From Rusavskia elegans (Eukaryota > Ascomycota > Lecanoromycetes > Teloschistales > Teloschistaceae): DNA of 64,000 nucleotides. Positions 23,637-34,477 of this stretch are shown one piece after another. Made by a program: the position numbers and the translations under genes. Location: assembly GCA_011316305.1 (NCBI GenBank), contig SAUG01000059.1, forward strand, positions 1 through 64,000, in the 5' to 3' direction. The stretch's first letter is position 1. The number at the start of each line of letters is the position of its first letter. Below the pieces are notes generated by a model, which saw only the letters and a program-made list of their open reading frames with translations, did no database searches and had not been told where the DNA came from.

Positions 23637-24668
23637 TCAATTGCTTGCCTGCTCCCGTCCTTGGAGCCACTGGTCGTACCAGATCAAATCCCTCAGGGGG
23701 TTGTGGTTCCTTAGGGACTCGTTCAAGTATGGCTCCGGGTATGGTAGTGAAGGCTTTTGCATATCTAGGAGTGCCCGGTACGCTTGAAAATCCCCCGTCC
23801 CGTTGATCAGGCGCCGTTCGTACTCGATTTGGGCATGGTGGATGAAATCGCCCCCTTGCGTAAGCCCGACGAATCCACCAGAACTCCAGAGTATCTTAAT
23901 ACCTTTTATATCGCTCCCTGCGTCCACTACGCCGGAGAGGCAAGCTGAAAGCGAATAGAAGTTTCGGTATTCGTATAAGGACTGCTTACGTTAGTAACGA
24001 GGTAGTTTAATAGTAGCGTAATACTTAACCTGGAAGAACTGGTAGAGTCGAGACTATAATAGTCTATCTAGACAGCGAAAGCAAGCTTCCGTATAGTATT
24101 TCAGTGCTTCCTATCTCTCGAACGCATCGCTGAGTTGCTATAATTCCTTATCTATAAACTCCTTGCAGCTTGATTATTATAAGAATATATCGTCTTCCCG
24201 ACAAAGCTAATATACGGCTGTCGATAGATATTGCAGACGGTCGAGTAGCGGGTAATTGATATTTAGGCATGCCCACCAATTCGGGTCATTAGTCTTTCGG
24301 ATAGTATTATCCCAGTCCACTCTATAGATTATGATTTGCTGATATGATTCTTGTTCACCGAGTTTGAATGCATCAATGACGCTCGTGGGGCATTTCACTT
24401 GAATAAATTCAAGGAACACATCGTCTGCGCTTCGTTCGGAAATAGGATCAAGGATCCATTTTGTAATATGATGACATGCTCCGAGCCACTAGACGCTTGG
24501 TCAGTATATAGATAGGGTCTTGAAACGCAATCGGGCTGGATGAACCTGATGGACACTTTCCACATAAAGTAGGAACACGCGATCTTTTTGGCGCAACTCC
24601 TTGATGCCCTGTCTGACGAATTGAGCCCCATCCAAGAGATGTCTTGAGAGCCTGCATGGCGGGATCAT
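23637..24668 (-). pseudogene. Decayed gene of unknown family
   Basis: From an ATG at 24668 one frame runs to 24207 with coherent coding character (GAQFVRQGIKELRQKDRVF, then DDVFLEFIQVKCPTSVIDAF), broken by TGA at 24503-24501 and TAG at 24491-24489. Both can come from C:G-to-T:A changes. A stretch of ~280 bp with RIP-like composition follows, and the same frame becomes open again at 23927-23637 (KILWSSGGFVGLTQGG, then LRDLIWYDQWLQ). I take the parts as one decayed gene. No family was recognised. Confidence 0.5.
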
Positions 24669-24837
24669 CATGAGAGAGTTATCTGAGTTTCTCTGAGATG
24701 GTCGCTGAGATCACGTGACTTGCCTACTTAGGCATAGTGCCTACCCCATTGGGTTTAGCGTGTCTTGGCAACGGCCACATTCCATGTAATCTAGCAACTC
24801 CATAGATTTCACTTCTCGTGCATCTCAATCAATACGA

Positions 24838-25080
24838 TCATGCATCAACATCCAATCGTCCCACATGTCTGATCGGGGCGGGGTGTTGGTGTAGGGCGAA
24901 TCGAATAATTTGTTCGAAAGTGAGCTCCTGAATGTAGCTACGAACCTGCATTTCAAGATTCTGAGCACAATTCTCGGGGCCATGTTTGCCGTCTAGGGTG
25001 AGGTATGGGTCTTTATTCAAGCCCTGGTTCTCAAGCTTGTTGATCCTCCAGTCCTGGATATAAGAAATGTAAAACATCAT
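24838..25080 (-). CDS. Hypothetical protein, 80 aa
   Basis: ATG at 25080 (two adjacent Met codons). The product is polar and helical (KLENQGLNKD, then IQELTFEQIIRFAL) with no motif I recognise. It could be one exon of a larger spliced gene or a fragment; no partner exon was found upstream. Confidence 0.3.
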   Translation of the reverse strand: MMFYISYIQDWRINKLENQGLNKDPYLTLDGKHGPENCAQNLEMQVRSYIQELTFEQIIRFALHQHPAPIRHVGRLDVDA

Positions 25081-25495
25081 CGGGCATTGACCACAATCCT
25101 CGTCGGAGGATCTACATGACGTGGATCAGCATGTGTTCGGGGTTAGATGATATCGATGAGTAGGGGCGATTGCTTACATGGATGCTATAATGTTTCGTGG
25201 ACAACTGCTATGTGTCTGTTGATCGCGGCCACACCAAGCTTTGAGAGAATAGGAACAGTGACCGCAGCGGTGAATGTACTGGGTATAATCACACATGGCC
25301 CCTAGTACCTAGATTCAGTGATTGAATTAGCATACGTTGACATTCGGAGCGGATATACTTAATACTTACCTACGGGATCAAATTCTCTAAGTTTGCTGGC
25401 TATCTGAGCTTGGAATGCAGTCGTTTGCCTCCGTCACATTCAAAACCGTTGTATTGATATAGAACAGGACGATACATCAGATGGACCAAACAACA
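25081..25495. other. Intergenic; nothing recognised
   Basis: Normal composition. No supported ORF on either strand and no clear promoter element. Confidence 0.45.
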
Positions 25496-25828
25496 CTATT
25501 TATGTACTCGTTTCTTGACGTCACCAATGGCAAGACATTGCGCGCAAGACTCGTGGCCACAACACGGGCAGTTATCGCTGGTCCTCGATTCGGATTCACA
25601 AGAACAACAATAGCCTCGTACTCTCAGCCTAGTGGCGCGTTCTACATATCTCCCCATATTGGCTGCATGTGCTGCAAGGGCCTTTCGGCCCGCCAGAAAA
25701 GATTCTGTGTCGATTGGAAGTTCTTCAGGCATATGTTCAATCTTCTTCCGCATCTGTCCATTCTCTCGGAAAGCATCACTGCTGCCGCGTTTGTGCAATT
25801 GGTGGCTGATGGCTCCAATCTGGGACAT
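25496..25828 (-). CDS. Small Cys-rich, putative zinc-binding protein, 110 aa
   Basis: ATG at 25828. The first ~70 residues are polar and helical. Residues ~73-99 hold CCSC, 11 residues, then CPCCGHESCAQC, that is C-x2-C...C-x2-C-G-H-x2-C-x2-C, enough ligands for one or two zinc ions. This pattern resembles a Cys/His motif common in small Dothideomycete proteins of unknown function. Related motifs occur in the membrane protein at 34478-35829 and the small protein at 43303-43605. Function unknown. Confidence 0.6.
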   Translation of the reverse strand: MSQIGAISHQLHKRGSSDAFRENGQMRKKIEHMPEELPIDTESFLAGRKALAAHAANMGRYVERATRLRVRGYCCSCESESRTSDNCPCCGHESCAQCLAIGDVKKRVHK

Positions 25829-25881
25829 TGGGCAAGGATAGTTCGGTCGAGAATCTACAGGTGAAGATCAGCTTTGCTCAC

Positions 25882-26124
25882 ATGCAGAAGATTGGGGAGC
25901 CCGCACTTTCAATATGTAATGAGATACTTGGAGAGCATCGAGATAGGTTCGAACAACCATACGTTTTATACCTGGGTCTGGCCTGTCATCTTGATATAAC
26001 AGTCTTACACAAACAAGCATTGCGTCGCTGTCCACGATCACTTGTAAAGGCCAGACACGGTGCTACGTTTGGGAGGAGCTCATTGATTTGGAATGACGAT
26101 GCACACAAATGCCCTAGTTATTAG
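25882..26124 (+). CDS. Small ORF, 80 aa, doubtful
   Basis: The frame is open from further upstream (overlapping the start of the Cys-rich gene on the other strand), with the first ATG at 25882. It encodes a mixed peptide (ALSICNEILGEHRDRFEQP) with no recognised motif. It may be an exon of an unresolved gene or non-coding. Confidence 0.25.
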   Translation: MQKIGEPALSICNEILGEHRDRFEQPYVLYLGLACHLDITVLHKQALRRCPRSLVKARHGATFGRSSLIWNDDAHKCPSY

Positions 26125-26218
26125 AGTAGGGTATTGATGAATGGTGAGGTGATGACTGCAAGAGTTGGTGGTTGGACTCACCTCAGACGAAAGAGGCAAG
26201 CGTGGAGTCCGACTCACT

Positions 26219-26265
26219 TAGCCAATCAAGAAACGGTTCGCACGCGAATGTTTCTTGATTGGCTA
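26219..26265. repeat. Inverted repeat, 16-bp arms, 15-bp loop
   Basis: TAGCCAATCAAGAAAC at 26219-26234 pairs perfectly with GTTTCTTGATTGGCTA at 26250-26265. It lies between small ORFs, about 180 bp upstream of the five-exon gene. It contains a CCAAT box on each strand, so it may be a palindromic regulatory site, or the remnant of a very small inverted-repeat element. Confidence 0.7.
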
Positions 26266-26441
26266 CAAAAACCGCTAAACGGTTAGTATGGGGCGTGGCT
26301 AGCTAGATTAAGATTGATGGCTCACCCACGTCACCTACATCCCTGAAAAGTTCTGTAAAATCAGGATCTTACAGGGGTAGTTGCCGCAGCTAACGTAGGT
26401 CCGTGAATTTGTGTCTCCTTCTCAGTAACAACACATCAAAG

Positions 26442-28412
26442 ATGGGCGTTACAGCCAGTCGAGAGTTTGCTAACGAGATCCTCGAACAGGCTGACAGAGG
26501 TGCCGGACTTTATGCTGTTCTTGAAGACCCTAAGGTATCCGTCTTCCAGCCTTGCAATAACCCCTGTCGGCGAAATCCTTGCTAATGTAGTACCAATCCA
26601 GTGGAAGCAGGCCTACGAGCAACTCGAACCTACGGACGAGGTTCGTCGTATTATCTCGCATTTCGTCAATTCAAAGGGACAGGACAATCACCTAGCTAGA
26701 TTTTTTTCACTGGCAGAGTCACATATCGTGGTTTCGGACGAGCTTCAAGCACATTTGGAGCGATAGAAGGATCCTCAGACTTTCCTCCGTCCCGAATCCT
26801 TCACTGGAGGCTCGGGAGTGAACGACAATATCGTTGGAGGAAGCTTGAAACCAAACGCCCTTACAATCTACCACGAGCTTGAACGAATCACTGGTCTGGG
26901 CGAAATAAACGATGTTCGTGCCCGAATCTTGGCTGTTGCTCTCTATGACATGCGCGCTCTCTGGCTCCAAGCTAGGTCGCGATTCAGTCTCAGTGCAAAC
27001 GACAAAGACGAGCTAGCAAGATGTTTTGGAAGAACAAACAAGACCAAAGCAGATTGGACAAGGCTTTCTCGGACCTTACAGGTTGGTCGTCGACTAAGGG
27101 AAATTGCAGACGGCAACGGGGGGCTCGGAGCGTTGTTTGTTATTCCTGGATCATTGTTACGTTACACCCAGTAAGAGATTTGCTGTCCTTGTTTGAGTCA
27201 ATATGCTTACCATCGTCAAGTTGTGAAAGAATGAATGGACCAAAACTTTCACGCATTATATACCATTTGCAGCGTGTGAAGGTTGCTGAAAAAGCCGATG
27301 AGCTAGGTGCTCAAGCCGTCGCGACGCGAGTTCATGCGTTCCTCATGGGCGATTATAGCATCCGTCCTCGCACCAACAACTATACAACGGATAACACGGT
27401 GGAGACTTTGGGCGAGAATAACGTGGGCGAACGAGGAGGAAATACGGATGAACTCCATACTACAACCGTGTCCAGCGAAGGTTACGCGGACCCCAGCGAT
27501 GCGCCTTCCCCTCACCCGAACCACGGAGCAAGGGTTCAGCAGTCAATCATTGGCGATATATCCAGCCAGATACCAGGTAAGTCTTAGGCTCGGATTGCCA
27601 TATTACTTAGTTAATCTTCTCCCTAGTGAACAATGCTCCAGTACACTACGTACGGCTCGACTCTCTCACAGGGGTAGATGAAGACCAAGGGAATCCATAT
27701 CCATTTCAAGGCGGCTATGCATCTGGGCAAGGTGAATATGGTCATTGGAGTGGTGAAATCCACGCATCGTCATGGTACTGTAGCTAATCCACTGTAAGGT
27801 ATGGTCCTGTCCATGGCTGGTGGACTCCAGATACGTCCCATGAACAATACGGCAGTCATCGCTCGACACAATGCATCATCAAGCCTGAGCGATTCTGTGC
27901 AACCAGCGACTGAAACAACCTGGCCTTATTTTCCAGCGGGTGAGTCCATGCAGACAGCTTATACTGTTGGAACCAACACGGACCCGACCATCGAACGTAC
28001 ATGGCCTTTCTTTCCAGGATCACTGCCAGCACCTTGCACCCTTAGCGCTGGTATGGGATTGGAAGCTGAGGATTACCCGAGTAGGTCTTTGACAGCAGGC
28101 TACGATACTGGAATCTGTGTGAACTCGGAACGCGAATACGCTTGGCATGATAATCTTGAGCCCATGCGGGGAACGGAGAGTGAAGGTCTGAGGCCGCACC
28201 TTCCGGCTGGCGAATATTTGCTCACAAGCTGCCATAACGGAGCTGGTAACACCAACATGGAAAATGTATACCAACGCCACCCTAATACAACATTCTCCCA
28301 CAATCGGCTGGATCAGGTCTCGCCGGAAGGCTGCATGACGTGGACTGATAACAACTGGAGTGCCAGATACACGAATCCAACGACCAATATGCCCATCTAC
28401 CCCGCTGCTTGA
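26442..28412 (+). pseudogene. Five-exon gene of unknown family with one premature stop
   Basis: Exons 26442-26534, 26602-27170, 27221-27576, 27627-27731 and 27799-28412 all join in phase (introns 46-70 bp; the last has GTGAAT, GCTAAT, AAG), giving 579 codons. Codon 86 is TAG (26764-26766). The frame is open on both sides of it, and CAG-to-TAG at CpA is the simplest origin. A 48-bp non-consensus intron (GTTTCG...CTCAG) could also remove it. The N-terminal two thirds are helical (LARCFGRTNKTKADW, then LQRVKVAEKADELG). The C-terminal third is Asn/Thr/Pro-rich and repeats a Trp-Pro motif (TTWPYFPAGES, ERTWPFFPGS, LRPHLPAGEY). No family recognised. Confidence 0.55.
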
Positions 28413-29482
28413 TGACCAGCTGAGGCCGCTTTGGAAGTCGTTAAAAGCATGTCCACCGCAGGCGTTACCTGCACACCCTCTGTAAACCAGATTGCATGGC
28501 CAACACTGAGAGGTATTGTATGGGATTTATCCTCCTTTTGTCCTGTTACAGTTCTTGGCCAGATGCCTTTCGCGCCTGAGTTCATGCAAACACTCTTACA
28601 TCGTTAAACTTGACCAGCCTCTGTATCTTGATCATCTTGTGTCAGTCTACTTAGTCTTATTGTAACTTTCCTATACTTCAATTCCTTGCAAGAGCAGTAT
28701 ACTGCTTCGGCTTGTAGTGATCAATTCTTTGGTATCAAGTTTTCGATCTGGAGAAAAGTCTCAGTTATATTCTCCTGAACTTAAGAATCTCAAGATCTTC
28801 CAGCTATCCCTTGACCGCCTAGACCATCATGGTTTCTATTTCTTACCCTGCGTTACATTTCACTCCGTCACCGCTTGCCAATGGAATCGGGGTGGGCATC
28901 GTCAATTCCAAACACTATTATCTATTTTCGGTCAAGCTATACGGGGAGGCTTTCAATTCGTTCGCAAAGCTCCTCCAAGATTTAGGGTGTTCCGTATGAT
29001 TGATCTCGAGCTGTTGAACGATCTATCTTTACATTATGCAAAGTCAGATGCAATTCAACGCTTGCGAGTGCAATGTAATTCCATTCCAAAACAACCCAGC
29101 GCCCTTGCCGGCCTAGAGCCTTGCGCCCCCACCTTCCCTGCCCTGCAACCCTGCACCCCTGCACCCCTGCACCCTCCCTCTCCAACGTCCGACTGATCGT
29201 TCCTGCATCAACGCGACCAGCGCAATAGAGGTTGTATGTCGCTCAGCTCGGCGCTCTCATCACGAAATCATGTTATAAGGCCCTTTTCCCCTTGTCAAAT
29301 AACGGATGCAGGATCATCCCTTTGCGACGACTCCAGGACTGGCTCCTGGGCTCAGTTACCTTCTTTGTCTGTCCTTCCTGTCCTACTGCCTTTCGCCTCT
29401 TCCTTTATCCCCTTACGCTCCCACCTTCGTTCCCCTCACAGCCTCCCTTCGAAAAAGGAATTCACCCTGATCCATCGACGCT
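28413..29482. other. Intergenic region upstream of the recombinase; small ORF and C-rich repeat
   Basis: Contains a 56-codon ATG frame (28829-28999, product MVSISYPALHF..., Tyr/Phe-rich, no motif), a short CCCTGCACCCCTGCAC tandem repeat near 29145-29172, and a long pyrimidine-rich strand (29090-29460). If the downstream recombinase is the first gene of a mobile element, the element's left end should lie here, but I could not define it. Confidence 0.45.
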
Positions 29483-31750
29483 ATGGCTCCTCGGAAATAT
29501 GGCCAAGCTATGGTACATACCATGGAGCATTCCCCAGAATACTATCAGCAAATGGAAGATGATTTGAACGTTTTGGAATTCACCCAATGAGTCTACGGCA
29601 AGGGCAGCGAAAACATGTTGAGCCTGGTCAAGAACTTCTGGTACCAGTAAGGAACCCTTTCCCTGCTCACCCAATGGACCGTTCAGCGTCTAATCAACCC
29701 TGCCAGATACTGCCAGTTCACCAAGAAGAACCCTGTGGCCACCCTCGAAGGCATCTCGATCAACGTTCTGTACGCTTTCTTCGACTGGCTTCTGAGGGAG
29801 CGCAAGAACAGCCTTGGTGCGGCCAGTTCTTTGCAAACATACTGGAACGCCTTGTGCCTCGTGCGGAAGCAGGAGACGGGCTGTCACCAGATGGATCCGT
29901 TGATCAAGAGCCAAATGCACGGGGTATACCAGTCGCTTCAGAGAATAAGCCTTCGCTGACAATCGTCAGGTGAGACAACGGCTTGCGATCGCACACAACC
30001 TACGGAAGGACAAGAAGAAAAAGCCTGTCTTACATGCCGAAGATGAGTTCGAGCTCCTGAAGACGCTATACACCTCCACGGAGACGACGTTCCCTCACGA
30101 ACGGTACCGCGTGCAACTGGCCCTGGTCATGCAGCTTGCCGGGATCACGGGCAACCGGCCTTCGGCTCTGTTGTCGGTCCGTTACCAACACATCAAGGTG
30201 ACTTTGTTGGAAGACCCTGGCGGTGGAGAGCAGCCCCGAGTGCTGATCGAGATTGTGTTCCACCACACCAAAGGCTACCTGGGAGAGAAAGATGCGTACG
30301 TCTTCCCGTTCCACATCGTGTTTGCTGCAGCTTCCGATTCTGTTGCAGTCGCTAACGGGCGTGGAAGAAACGAGTTCGGGATTCCCGACGTCCCGAATGA
30401 GCCGTGCCTACTACTTTGTCCTCACATCACCATGCTCGCTTTACTCTTCGCGGACCGAGCTTTCGCTGCCCGTTCCTTGACTTTACCGGAGCAGTTGTTC
30501 CGTCTTCGGATTGCTCCCGGACAGAAGCAGTTGCCGGTGCCTTTGAAGGAGGAGATGGCGGAACGACCTCTGTTCCGGCGGTGTAGAAATACCGTGGAAG
30601 GTATACGGATTTCTGAGGAGCAAGCTCTAGCTGATACCACTCTCCGACCCCAAATGACCAATCTTGGAATTATCACCGGCATGGAACTTCCCACGGGTCC
30701 ATATACCTTCCGACGTGGCAACGGGCAAGCTCTCGATAACAGCAGTAAGTAGACGAGGATGGGTCGGTCAAATTTCATGCTTACCGGTGTACAGGTGAGA
30801 TTACAGACGCGCAGCGGAACATCATCCTGCAACATCACAATTCCTCCGTTTTCCAGAAGAACTACGCCTCGAGATATATGCCTGACACTCAGGCCGCCTA
30901 CCGCGGCTTAAAACCACAGACCGCCCTGATGCGAGTCGCCAGCGGGATAAGTCGCACGATCGATCCTCGACGGCCAAGAAAACTCAATCTTGCGCAACAG
31001 GCGGAGGTCGATCGCCACCCGGAGGTGAGACTTTTACGTCGGAGGCTGAAGTCGCTGCTACAAACCTTCCGAGATCAGAAGCGTTCTATCGCCAGCACGA
31101 AAGGGACCCTTATATACGATCACTATCGACAAGCCTATCAAGCTCATCGCAATTTGAAACGGCGATATGAGAAGGCTCTTTTGACGGAGGTTAAAGAGAG
31201 GTATAAGAAGGAGCAGCCGGTGATCGATATCCAACGACAACTGAAGGGATTCCCGGTCGCAGAACAGGAAGCTCTTCAGGCAGCTGGATACGTTTTCGCG
31301 GAAAGGGTCCACGCTATCGACGCGCTCTTCAATTTTACTACATCATCAATCGAACAGGAGTGTCAACGGCGAGTAACAGCTATAAATGCGTTGATCGCAC
31401 TCTGCAAGAAGCAGGAAAGCCAAGGCTTCCGTCGCCGCAGAGCAGATATCAAGGTTAAAGAGGAGCAAACTTCAGTCTCTCCGCCGCCGAGTCTGTCGGA
31501 AACGCTCCCGGTCGAATGTAAAGCCACCCAATACATCTTTTGCCTCGGGAACGAAGATCTATCGGCCGCTGATCGCCTGAAGACTTTCGCCGCTCGTGGC
31601 GACCTCAAGAAGCACTTCCACCGCAAGCATCTCCGCCACCATCCGGCCGGTCAGCCAATCGCGTGCCCCCATCCCCGGTGCGATGTGATGTTGAACGGCG
31701 CAATGCATCTGCAGAATCATGCTGCGGTGGTGCACAAAACCCGCACTTGA
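29483..31750 (+). CDS. DUF3435-type tyrosine recombinase, Starship-captain family
   Basis: Exons 29483-29646, 29707-29923, 29970-30744 and 30795-31750 join in phase (introns 60, 46 and 50 bp, with CTAATC or GCTGAC branches), giving 704 codons. The catalytic set of tyrosine recombinases can be followed: R190 (ITGNRPSALL), K228 (HHTKGYL), R375/R376 (YTFRRGNG), H399/H400 and Y409 (FQKNYAS). After it comes the DUF3435 hallmark 'DPRRPRKLNLAQQAEVDRHPE', a coiled region, and a C-terminal C2H2 finger (CPHPRC...H...H). Codon 36 is TGA (29588), from CGA if mutated; starting at the ATG at 29615 would avoid it and give 659 aa. In Starships such a gene is the first gene and moves the element. Orientation would place cargo to the right. 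Confidence 0.8.
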
Positions 31751-32233
31751 TCTTCGCGGTTGCGGACAGTACCTCCCTTTCCAAGTTCTCCATCCAGTAA
31801 ATACAAGGAGTAAGATGGGGCTTCGATCCGACCTACAACAATACCAATATGGGAGTTAACATCCCCAGTATCGCGAGCGTAACCCCTCGTCCAAGGGAAC
31901 GCATGCAAGGTGCACTGGCGATTGCTCTCAATTGATGGACTGTTGGTGGGCCACCGTTGGCGTCTAAGATGTCTCTGCCTCTTTGCACCAATACTGGACG
32001 GGCTTAATTAAACCCACGGTGGGGAGCATGCCAATCTCCCTGACGTTTGCCTATTACCTGTGGAGATTGAGCGCTGAATCCTCGGCGCAGACTACGTTTG
32101 AATTCCTTTGTCGCGTATTCGATGTGCTTGATTTCTTGAAGACTGTTCGAAAGGCCAGAGAATCATCAGGAAGGGCCGACCCCGCGTGCAGGATGTGGGG
32201 CCTGGCACGATCAGGCTCAACAGAAGTCTACTT
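31751..32233. other. Intergenic; nothing recognised
   Basis: Space between the recombinase and the next gene on the opposite strand (tail to tail). A plus-strand open frame begins at 31983 but only by a TTG codon and then overlaps the minus-strand gene, so it is treated as a shadow. Confidence 0.45.
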
Positions 32234-32839
32234 TTATACCATTATGGCTCCACTCTTACTTTGCTCTTGTTGGAGGCTGGGTTGCACCCGTCGTGGTCTC
32301 CGTCGGATATCTTTCTCCCTCCTCTTATGCTGGCTGGTTTCCCGTTCTTCCCTGATACTGAGTTTAATCGTATCGGCACAGAGCCTAGATAAGTCTGTAT
32401 CACTTTCGATTGTCTCGTCGATTTCGATAAAATGCGAATTGTTACTGGATTGGGTGGCAAGCTCTCTCTCCGGTGCTGCAGCAGCATTTTTGCTAGTCTT
32501 TGTGTCATGACAGGCGTGGTCTGGATCTTCTGGCTTGATTCCGAGACTCTCCGAAGTGTTCGTAGCACGCTTGTGCACCTCAAGTTCCTCCATCGCTTTA
32601 TTGTGTGTACAGCTTGTGTTTTGGTCCTGCTCTTCCGGTCTGACGTGAGCTGTCCTAGGAGCAGCTGTAGCAGCCTCGCGCATTTCTGGCTTCTTGAGCG
32701 CCGTAGCAGTCTGTTCTCGCTTGTTCATGTCGCTGATATTCTTGTTCTGCCCCACTGGCGAGACTGCACGTTTCTTCGCATCGCGCTGTCTTTCCGTTTC
32801 TGCCAGGCTGTGGGTTCGTTTGTGTCTCCTTTGTAGCAT
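32234..32839 (-). CDS. Hydrophilic hypothetical protein, 201 aa
   Basis: ATG at 32839, intronless. It is rich in Arg, Lys, Glu and Thr and is probably disordered. Residues ~143-156 read FIEIDETIESDTDLS, hydrophobic residues beside acidic ones, as in SUMO-interacting motifs. The ends are strongly basic (RRHKRTH at the start, KRREKDIRRRPRR near the end), which would suit nuclear or nucleic-acid-associated localisation. No domain is recognised, so function is unknown. Confidence 0.45.
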   Translation of the reverse strand: MLQRRHKRTHSLAETERQRDAKKRAVSPVGQNKNISDMNKREQTATALKKPEMREAATAAPRTAHVRPEEQDQNTSCTHNKAMEELEVHKRATNTSESLGIKPEDPDHACHDTKTSKNAAAAPERELATQSSNNSHFIEIDETIESDTDLSRLCADTIKLSIREERETSQHKRREKDIRRRPRRVQPSLQQEQSKSGAIMV

Positions 32840-33164
32840 TGTTGTTGGAGCTTATTGCTGTTGCGCGCTACAGATGGAATTCTGAGTTGTTTGCATCAGC
32901 TGAGCTTATAGAGGAAGTTCAGGGAAAGCGACAAAGTTGCAGGCTGGAGATATTGGCGAAGAAAAGTTGATGATAGGCTTAGGACGAATGCGGTTAAGCA
33001 CCCTCCAGATTGATTATCTTAAAGCTAATCATCATAGAGCATTCTACCTCTCTACTCGATGTCCCCTGCATACAATTGGCGATACTAGTCCTCTACAACG
33101 TGCTATACATGAGAGTGCTTTAAATATACCCGAAGACACTACACCTCTGATCACAGCAAGCACA
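32840..33164. other. Intergenic; nothing recognised
   Basis: Normal composition, upstream of the basic protein and downstream of the coiled-coil gene, both on the minus strand. No motif assigned. Confidence 0.4.
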
Positions 33165-34032
33165 TCATTCCTCCATCTCCGTATAGACATCCCAGCTACT
33201 GTACAGTCGCGAATGCCTGATGTACCATGTACCAAAGCACACACAAACGGCGCCCTCCTTGCATTTTATGGCCATGGACCGCTGGCTCACATCCATGCCC
33301 AGTTGTCTTGCTGCGGATAATACAACGGAAAGTTCTGGAAAGCCCGTGGCAAACAAGTTGGATCGATCTGCTGCAAAGGAGCAAATTCTGGCTTTGTAGG
33401 TCCGCCTTCTGTGCACATGGAAGACATCACAGGATTCTGCGTGGCTGGATAGCAAGTTAGCTGTGAGCGAAGCGGTAAACCGATCGGACTTGCCAAAGCC
33501 TTCTAATTGTGTGATGCGTTCCTTTAGGTTGCGAACTTCGGCCTCCAGGGTGCCATTTACTCGTCTTAGCTGCTCCGACTCTTCCACTTCCTTCGCGTAA
33601 CAGGTTTTGTGCAAGTTGACGACTTCCCACAATTTTTTAAGAGCCTTCTCGTAAGACTGGATGGTTCCACGAATGCTGGCAATCTTCGACAAGTGATCTT
33701 CTTTGATATGAGCTTTCAATTTCTCTATCTCCTGGTATTTCAAGACGATCTCGGTCTTTAGAGACTCAACAGCGAATTTGTATCTCTCACGATCGGCGGT
33801 AGCTCTAGCGACGAAGACAGCGTCTACATTGTTGGATTGTATGATGAACTGCTTGTCATCTTGCTCGTCGGAATCCTCAATAACAGTCGCTGCTGGCGAG
33901 GGCTCTTCTCCTGGCAACTCCTTGAAGTCGCCCTGGAGGTCGTGCTTCCGAGAAGCGACGGCCTTTTAACTCAACGTATCAGCGTGATGTCCCAAGGTCT
34001 GCTGGCAATCATACACTCCCTTCAGGCCCCAT
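33165..34032 (-). CDS. Coiled-coil protein, ~271 aa, with short first exon
   Basis: Exons 34032-34015 (six codons from an ATG) and 33962-33165; the 52-bp intron has GTATGA, CGCTGATAC and AAAG. The long exon alone has no ATG near its beginning, which supports the small first exon. Residues ~30-45 are acidic (TVIEDSDEQDD, SUMO-interaction-like). A heptad-rich coiled coil spans about residues 65-165 (RERYKFAVESLKTEIVL, then RVNGTLEAEVRNLKERI). The last ~90 residues have a different character, with several Cys, and may include an unspliced intron. Probably a structural or adaptor protein; family unknown. Confidence 0.5.
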
Positions 34033-34477
34033 CTTGTGTCTGTCCTCCTCTTCTGCTTGATCGGTGATCGTGTATTTGTCGTCCCTACAGACAGTTAGCT
34101 CAGTAGATCTAAGCATAGGGGTAAACAGCACTTAGGCCGGCTTAGATGATGTGGTTTTTGTGAAGGGAAAGGGATTCGCTTTATGAGTCAGGGCGTCTGT
34201 GTCCAGTCCATATTCAAGGACGAAGATGGAGGAACAAGACAAAGAGCTCCAGTATTCTTAGCAAGATTTAGCTGTGTAAATCCCCCGGCGGGTTTAGGAG
34301 CAAACGCCGCGTTTTCTACTCAATAGCATATTGTGGAGGACAGGAGATGATCGGGAGAAGTGGAGCAGTTAGCCCTTTCGAGACTGAAGATCAGGCGGAT
34401 GTTGATTATGGAACATTTACGATTTGTGCCCAACTGAAGCTTCAATCTGTTGGTATCAAGCTATCCGAACCTCTGGT
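34033..34477. other. Intergenic; nothing recognised
   Basis: Between two minus-strand genes. Normal composition and no supported ORF. Confidence 0.45.

Noticed and set aside
28850..29480. A TTAC-type Starship left boundary upstream of the recombinase
   Set aside because: TTAC occurs (for example near 28854) but is too common, and no matching repeat at a right end was found.
29647..29706. TAA at 29648 in the recombinase frame
   Set aside because: It lies in a good 60-bp intron (GTAAGG, CTAATC branch, CCAG) that joins the frame correctly, so it is not a nonsense mutation.
31983..32510. 175-codon plus-strand ORF
   Set aside because: Begins with TTG, lacks an ATG start and overlaps the minus-strand basic protein in antisense.
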